A stretch of DNA of 9,722 nucleotides from Chloroflexota bacterium (GTDB lineage Bacteria > Chloroflexota > Dormibacteria > Dormibacterales > Dormibacteraceae): positions 1 to 9,722 of the forward strand of contig VBJR01000028.1 in the NCBI GenBank assembly GCA_005880175.1. Direction: 5' to 3'. The notes below the pieces were generated by a model. It had not been told where the DNA came from, did not search any database, and saw only the letters and a list, made by a program, of their open reading frames with translations. The translations under genes were made by a program, and so were the position numbers. Below are positions 6,383 through 9,722 of the stretch, piece after piece (positions within the stretch are counted from its first letter, which is position 1; the number at the start of each line of letters is the position of its first letter).

Positions 6383-7495
6383 CTACTCGCCGCGGCGGTC
6401 GACGATCACCGCCGACGTGGTCACCTCACGGATTGCCCCGTCGTCTACCTGGACGCCGAGCCCGGGGCCGGCCGGGACCCGCAGCCTGCCCTCGTGGAGC
6501 AGGAACGGCTCGGTGATGTCCCGCCGGTAGTAGCGGCCGGACGCCGAGATGTCGCCCGGCAGCGTGAACCCGGGCAGCGCGGCCAGGGCCACGTTGCCGG
6601 CGCGGCCCAGCCCGGTCTCCAGCATGCCGCCGCACCAGACGGGGACGCCGTGGGCCAGGCACACGTCGTGGACCCGGCGGGCCTCGAGGTAGCCTCCGAC
6701 GCGCGAGGGCTTGACGTTGACGACCGAGCAGGCGCCCATCGCGATCGCGTCGGCCGCGGTCTGGGCGGAGACGATCGACTCGTCCAGGCAGACGGGCGTC
6801 GCCAGCCGGGCGGCCAGCGCGGCGTGGGCGCGCAGCTCCTCCTCGGGCAGGGGCTGCTCGATCAGGAGGAGGTCGAACGCGTCCAGCCGGGCCAGGTGGC
6901 GCGCGTCCGCCAGCGTGTAGGCGGCGTTGGCGTCCACCTGGAGGGGCAGGTCCGGGAAGCGCTCGCGCACGGCGCGGACGGGCTGGACGTCCCAGCCCGG
7001 CTCGATCTTGAGCTTGACCCGCCGGTAGCCCTCGGCCACGTATCCCGCGACGGCTTCGAGCAGCGCGGGGACGCTCTCGTGGATGCCGACCGACACACCG
7101 GCGTCCACCGTCTCGCGCACGGCGCCCAGGTGCCGCGCCAGCGGCTCGCGAGCGGCGCGCAGCTCGGCGTCGAGGACGGCCATCTCGATCGCGGCCTTGG
7201 CCATGCGGTGCCCGCGCACCGGCCGCAGTACCTCGGCCACACCGGCGGCGGTCAGCGAGGGCGTGGCGAACAGGCGGGGCAGCAGGTGGTGGCGGAGGAC
7301 GTGCTCACAGGCGTCGACGTACTCGGACATGTACAGCGGCTCGGGGTGGGCGCAGCACTCGCCCCGGCCGTCGCACTCGTCCGTGATGGCGCGGAGCAGC
7401 AGGATGTCGCGGGTCGTCTCGGTGCCGGCCGCGGTGCGGAACGGCGCCACCAGCGGCATCCGGACCCGACGCAGCTCGACCGCCTCGAGCCTCAT
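6383..7495 (-). CDS. Enolase-superfamily enzyme: o-succinylbenzoate synthase (MenC type 2) / N-succinylamino acid racemase
   Basis: This 370-residue protein has the normal length for the family, with an N-terminal capping domain (1-125) and a TIM-barrel. The acid/base Lys pair is in VKLKIEP (K161, K163), the metal ligands are D188 (VDANAAY), E213 (IEQPL) and D238 (CLDES), and the opposite-face Lys is K262 (VNVKPSRVGG). These positions match the Amycolatopsis NSAR/OSBS enzyme (163, 189, 214, 239, 263) within one residue. R265 sits at Lys+3, where I recall the NSAR/OSBS subfamily keeping an Arg. The lid loop carries GMLETGLGRAGN (290-301). The enzyme either dehydrates SHCHC to o-succinylbenzoate in menaquinone synthesis or racemises N-acylated amino acids, and many members do both. 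No other men gene is visible here, so no menC symbol is given. The start is ATG at 7495 with a poor Shine-Dalgarno. Confidence 0.9.
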   Translation of the reverse strand: MRLEAVELRRVRMPLVAPFRTAAGTETTRDILLLRAITDECDGRGECCAHPEPLYMSEYVDACEHVLRHHLLPRLFATPSLTAAGVAEVLRPVRGHRMAKAAIEMAVLDAELRAAREPLARHLGAVRETVDAGVSVGIHESVPALLEAVAGYVAEGYRRVKLKIEPGWDVQPVRAVRERFPDLPLQVDANAAYTLADARHLARLDAFDLLLIEQPLPEEELRAHAALAARLATPVCLDESIVSAQTAADAIAMGACSVVNVKPSRVGGYLEARRVHDVCLAHGVPVWCGGMLETGLGRAGNVALAALPGFTLPGDISASGRYYRRDITEPFLLHEGRLRVPAGPGLGVQVDDGAIREVTTSAVIVDRRGE

Positions 7496-7509
7496 GGCCC
7501 GTTAGTGTG

Positions 7510-7535
7510 GCTGGCGCGCCGGCCGGGGCGCCAGC
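7510..7535. promoter_or_regulatory. Perfect 8-bp inverted repeat upstream of the MenC2/NSAR gene, possible operator
   Basis: The arms GCTGGCGC (7510-7517) and GCGCCAGC (7528-7535) are exact reverse complements with a 10-nt GC-only centre. The element lies 15-40 nt upstream of the ATG at 7495, where a promoter or operator for that gene would be. The symmetry suggests a dimeric regulator site, but a high-GC background makes such repeats more likely by chance. No regulator gene is adjacent. Confidence 0.3.
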
Positions 7536-7558
7536 GCGAGGAGGTGCCGCCCGAACGC

Positions 7559-7581
7559 GCGGGGCCGGTCTTCGGCCCCGC
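7559..7581. repeat. Perfect 9-bp GC-rich inverted repeat (strong hairpin, 5-nt loop)
   Basis: GCGGGGCCG (7559-7567) and CGGCCCCGC (7573-7581) pair fully around the loop GTCTT. It would be a very stable RNA hairpin on either strand. There is no T-run on either side, and it lies between the starts of two divergent genes, so a simple terminator role does not fit well. It may be an attenuator in a long leader, a protein site, or a relic. Confidence 0.4.
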
Positions 7582-7804
7582 CATCCACGCTCCGCCCCCG
7601 GCTGCCTGATGCTCGAGCCGCCGCCGAGCACCCGTTGGGGCGCTGGTGCCGGCTGGCGGGGACGTGCTTCCCGCCTCCGGCCTCATGAGCTCCCTTCGCC
7701 TTGGATCGAGTGGCGGGCCGCCGGCACCCGAGCACAGCCGATGCTGCTCGGTCACGGAAACAGGTGGCTCGCCGCCACGCCGGCATCCTGAAGGCCAGGC
7801 GGGC

Positions 7805-7810
7805 TACCGT
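7805..7810 (+). promoter_or_regulatory. Probable -10 box of a leaderless promoter
   Basis: TACCGT fits TAnnnT and ends 6 nt before the GTG at 7817. This is the spacing at which transcription starts on the first base of the start codon, as is common in high-GC Gram-positive genomes. No Shine-Dalgarno precedes the GTG, which agrees with a leaderless message. No convincing -35 is seen. Confidence 0.45.
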
Positions 7811-7816
7811 GGCACG

Positions 7817-8518
7817 GTGACCACGCTCCGCGACTCGCTCCTCACCGCCCTGGCCGCTGGCCGGGAGATGGAGGCGGCGCTGCTCGCCGCCTGCGACGAC
7901 TCGCCAGCGGCGGCGCCGGACGCCTGGACTGTCAGGGACCACGTCGCGCACATCGCCCACTACTGCGACCACGCCGCCGCCGTGCTGGACGCGGCCCGGA
8001 CCGAGGCCCCGATGCCGGAGGACGCGGAGGCCGACCTGGACGCGCGCAACGCCCGGATCTTCGCCGCGAACCGGGGGACGGCCGCGGCGGAGGCCGTGGC
8101 GCGGGCGAACGCGGCCCACGACCGCCTGGTCCGGGCGGTCGAGCGGTGCTCCGACGAGGACCTGGTCAGGCCGCGGTCGCCGGCGTCAGCGGTCCCGGTG
8201 TGGCGGGTCGTGCCCGGCAGCGCCTGGGGCCACGTCGGTCAGCACCTCGTGCACTGGCACCTGGACCGGGGCGAACCGGCCGCCGCGGAGCGCGCGGCAC
8301 GCCGCGTCCACGAGATCGACACGGCCAACCTCGAAGACCCGCGCCAGCGCGCCGAAGCGACATACAACCTCGGGTGCTTTTACGCCACGACCGGTCGGCC
8401 CGACGAGGCCGTGGCGCTCGTCGGCGAGGCGCTCACCGCGGACCCCGACCTGCGCGACTGGGCGGGGCAGGATCCCGACCTCGTCTCCATTCGCCACCTG
8501 CTGCCGGCCGGCGCCTGA
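7817..8518 (+). CDS. DinB-like four-helix metalloprotein fused to a C-terminal TPR unit
   Basis: This 233-residue protein begins at GTG 7817; earlier in-frame codons lack family resemblance and a ribosome site. Residues 1-150 follow the DinB/maleylpyruvate-isomerase-like pattern: DAWTVRDHVAHIAHY (35-49) and WGHVGQHLVHWHLDRG (137-152). The metal triad is probably H45 (or H42), H139 and H143. Members of this superfamily use a bound metal in thiol-dependent transferase or hydrolase reactions, and the substrate here is unknown. Residues about 178-210 (AEATYNLGCFYATTGRPDEA and onward) form one TPR-like helix pair, followed by the capping pattern WAGQDPDLVSIRHL (215-228) often seen after the last TPR. 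The fusion suggests docking to a partner protein. It ends 9 nt from the convergent solute-binding protein gene. Confidence 0.8.
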   Translation: MTTLRDSLLTALAAGREMEAALLAACDDSPAAAPDAWTVRDHVAHIAHYCDHAAAVLDAARTEAPMPEDAEADLDARNARIFAANRGTAAAEAVARANAAHDRLVRAVERCSDEDLVRPRSPASAVPVWRVVPGSAWGHVGQHLVHWHLDRGEPAAAERAARRVHEIDTANLEDPRQRAEATYNLGCFYATTGRPDEAVALVGEALTADPDLRDWAGQDPDLVSIRHLLPAGA

Positions 8519-8519
8519 C

Positions 8520-8536
8520 GGCGGCCCTCAGCCGCC
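8520..8536. terminator. Candidate bidirectional hairpin between convergent genes
   Basis: GGCGGC (8520-8525) pairs with GCCGCC (8531-8536) around the loop CCTCA. It sits exactly at the facing 3' ends of the DinB-like gene (stop 8516-8518) and the solute-binding protein gene (stop within the loop). It has no U-tract, as is frequent in high-GC genomes, so the call rests on position and symmetry. Confidence 0.35.
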
Positions 8537-9722
8537 CTCGTTCGTCGCGAACCAGTCGGTGACGTACTGGAAGCGGTCCACCGGCTCGATGACCGGGTTC
8601 GTGTGGACGCCCCGGACCCGCTTCGACACCACGTACGTGTAGTGCGGCTCGAACAGGAACACCGCCGGCGCCGCGTCGGCCATCAGATCCTGGAAGTCCG
8701 CGTACGCGGTTCGCCGGGACGCCACGTCCGTCTTCACCACGCCGTTGTCCACCCGGCCGATCCCGTCCTCCAGGTCCTTGTCGATCAGGGCCTGCTTGGG
8801 CAGCCGGTCGCCCGTGGTGAAGTTCAGGCTGTCCGCCTGCGCCCCCGAGTGCCACAGCTGGGACTGGTCCGGGTCGGACCCGATGTCGAAGTCGGCCAGG
8901 GCGAGCTGGAACTGCTTGCCGAGCAGGTACTTGCTGACCAGGACCGAGGCAGGCACCGGGTCGATCACCACCTGCACGCCGACCAGGCGAAGCTGGTCCC
9001 GCACGGACTCGGCCACCTGCCGGTACGGGTACGCGTCGGCCGTCACCAGCTGGACCTGGAAGCCGCGGCCGCCCTTCTCCAGGACGCCGGTCTGGAGGTT
9101 ACGACTGCTTGGAGTACGCCCAGTCCGTCGGCGGGATCGGCCCGGTCGCCGGGTCGGCCCGGCCCTCCAGCACCGTGTCCACGATGTGCTTGCGGTCCAC
9201 CGCCTGCGTCAGCGCCTGGCGGACCGCCGGCGGCTCGAAGAACACGGACAGGTCGGGCGTCAGGTTGAAGAACACCGCGACGAAGTTGAACGTGCTGATC
9301 TGCATCAGGTCCACGTCCGGCCGCTTCGCCATCGCCGCGGCCCCCTGGGACTGGAGGTCGCCGAACGTGTCCGCCTCGCTCCGCGAGACCGCGTCCAGCG
9401 CGTCCGCGGGCGTCGGGTAGCTGCGGAAGACGAAGTGGTCGAGGTACGGCCGCGGGCTGGCGTACGGGTTCCGCTCCAGCGTCACCGTGTGCCGGTCGCT
9501 GGAGATCGAGGCCACCTTGAACGGCCCCGTCCCGACCGCCCGGGCGCCGCTTCGCGGGGAGCGGGCCATGTCGGCGATCGCCACCCCCTGGAACGCGTGC
9601 TTGGCCACGATGCCCTCGCGGAGCGCCAGCGGGAACGCCGCGCTGGGCGCCTTGAGCGTGAACTTGACCTGCTGCTGGTTGACCTTCGCGATGACGACGT
9701 CCTTCCAGAGCTGCTGCGTCGG
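8528..9722 (-). pseudogene. Family 5 extracellular solute-binding protein (peptide/nickel-type ABC importer), frameshifted and cut by the right edge
   Basis: This would be the periplasmic or lipid-anchored substrate receptor of an oligopeptide-type ABC importer. The coding frame enters from the window edge (QLWKDVVIAKVNQQQVKFTL) and runs through GTGPFKVASI, VRQALTQAVDRKHIVDTVL and GPIPPTDWAYSKQS to a TAA at 9101-9099. The typical C-terminal lobe continues in another frame from about 9095: QTGVLEKGGRGFQ, LVTADAYPYRQVAES, QLWHSGAQADSLNF and DRFQYVTDW, with a stop at 8530-8528. In relatives, some 20-30 residues (the YDPxxAxxLLxxAGW region) lie between WAYSK and GVLEKGG and are absent here. The break is therefore a deletion with a net frame change, not a single-base slip. 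No permease or ATPase gene is in view. If the DNA is correct the product is a truncated receptor without its C-terminal lobe. The N-terminal half with signal peptide lies outside the window. Confidence 0.85.

Larger units (their letters stand above)
7496..7816. other. 321-nt divergent intergenic spacer rich in inverted repeats
   Basis: I see no credible gene here. Besides the two repeats listed separately, it has a 6-bp stem TGCTCG/CGAGCA (7610-7615 and 7625-7630) and a 7-bp stem CCGAGCA/TGCTCGG (7728-7734 and 7745-7751). The octamer CCGAGCAC occurs twice directly (7624-7631, 7728-7735), so the four arms could pair in alternative ways. The stretch from about 7680 to 7800 is visibly less GC-biased than the genes. 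The 3' end holds the likely promoter of the DinB-like gene. Confidence 0.5.

Noticed and set aside
6393..6414. 7-bp inverted repeat CGGCGGT/ACCGCCG as terminator of the small anchored protein gene
   Set aside because: It lies within the 3' coding end of the convergent enolase-superfamily gene, has an 8-nt loop and no U-tract; chance pairing is likely in this GC content.
7646..7816. Extending the DinB-like protein upstream to an ATG at 7646
   Set aside because: The extra 57 residues resemble no family and the composition changes sharply at the GTG at 7817, which has a fitting -10 box.
7496..7816. Remnant of a transposase or other degraded gene in the spacer
   Set aside because: No frame showed recognisable motifs, target duplications or terminal repeats.

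Overview
This is a very GC-rich, gene-dense bacterial window. Strong third-position GC leaves long open antisense frames over most real genes. The actinobacterial-type acetate symporter, the DUF4232 protein, GTG starts and a likely leaderless transcript suggest an actinobacterium or a similarly GC-rich Chloroflexota-like lineage. The sequence alone does not settle which. No rRNA, tRNA, CRISPR array, insertion sequence or phage gene was seen.

Layout. 1-1334 (+) is the C-terminal part of a sodium/solute (acetate-type) symporter cut by the left edge. 5931-1319 (-) is a compact run of six genes that looks like one operon: a small four-helix membrane protein, an R2-like ligand-binding oxidase (R2lox, di-metal ferritin fold), a short-chain dehydrogenase-like protein whose catalytic Tyr and Lys are replaced, a fold-type I PLP aminotransferase, a DUF4232 secreted or anchored protein, and a SAM methyltransferase that appears to lack about 30 internal residues. 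Three junctions in the run are 10 nt or less or overlapping, two of them with shared start/stop codons (TGATG and GTGA). The last gene runs 16 nt into the convergent symporter gene.

The 107-nt gap at 5932-6038 separates this operon from a divergent small anchored Pro/Thr-rich protein (6039-6371, +). Next, on the minus strand, is an enolase-superfamily enzyme of the MenC2 / N-succinylamino acid racemase group (7495-6383). A 321-nt divergent spacer (7496-7816) with several perfect inverted repeats precedes a DinB-like protein with a C-terminal TPR unit (7817-8518, +), whose GTG start probably opens a leaderless mRNA. The right end (8528-9722, -) is a family 5 solute-binding protein (peptide/nickel-type ABC transporter) broken by a deletion with frameshift and cut by the right edge.

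The most interesting unit is the R2lox operon. R2lox proteins oxidise an unknown substrate with a Mn/Fe cofactor. Here one is tightly linked to an atypical SDR, an aminotransferase and a small membrane protein with two intramembrane histidines. That they form one pathway is an inference from spacing only. Two genes in the window (methyltransferase and solute-binding protein) look internally deleted, which could be real decay or an assembly problem.
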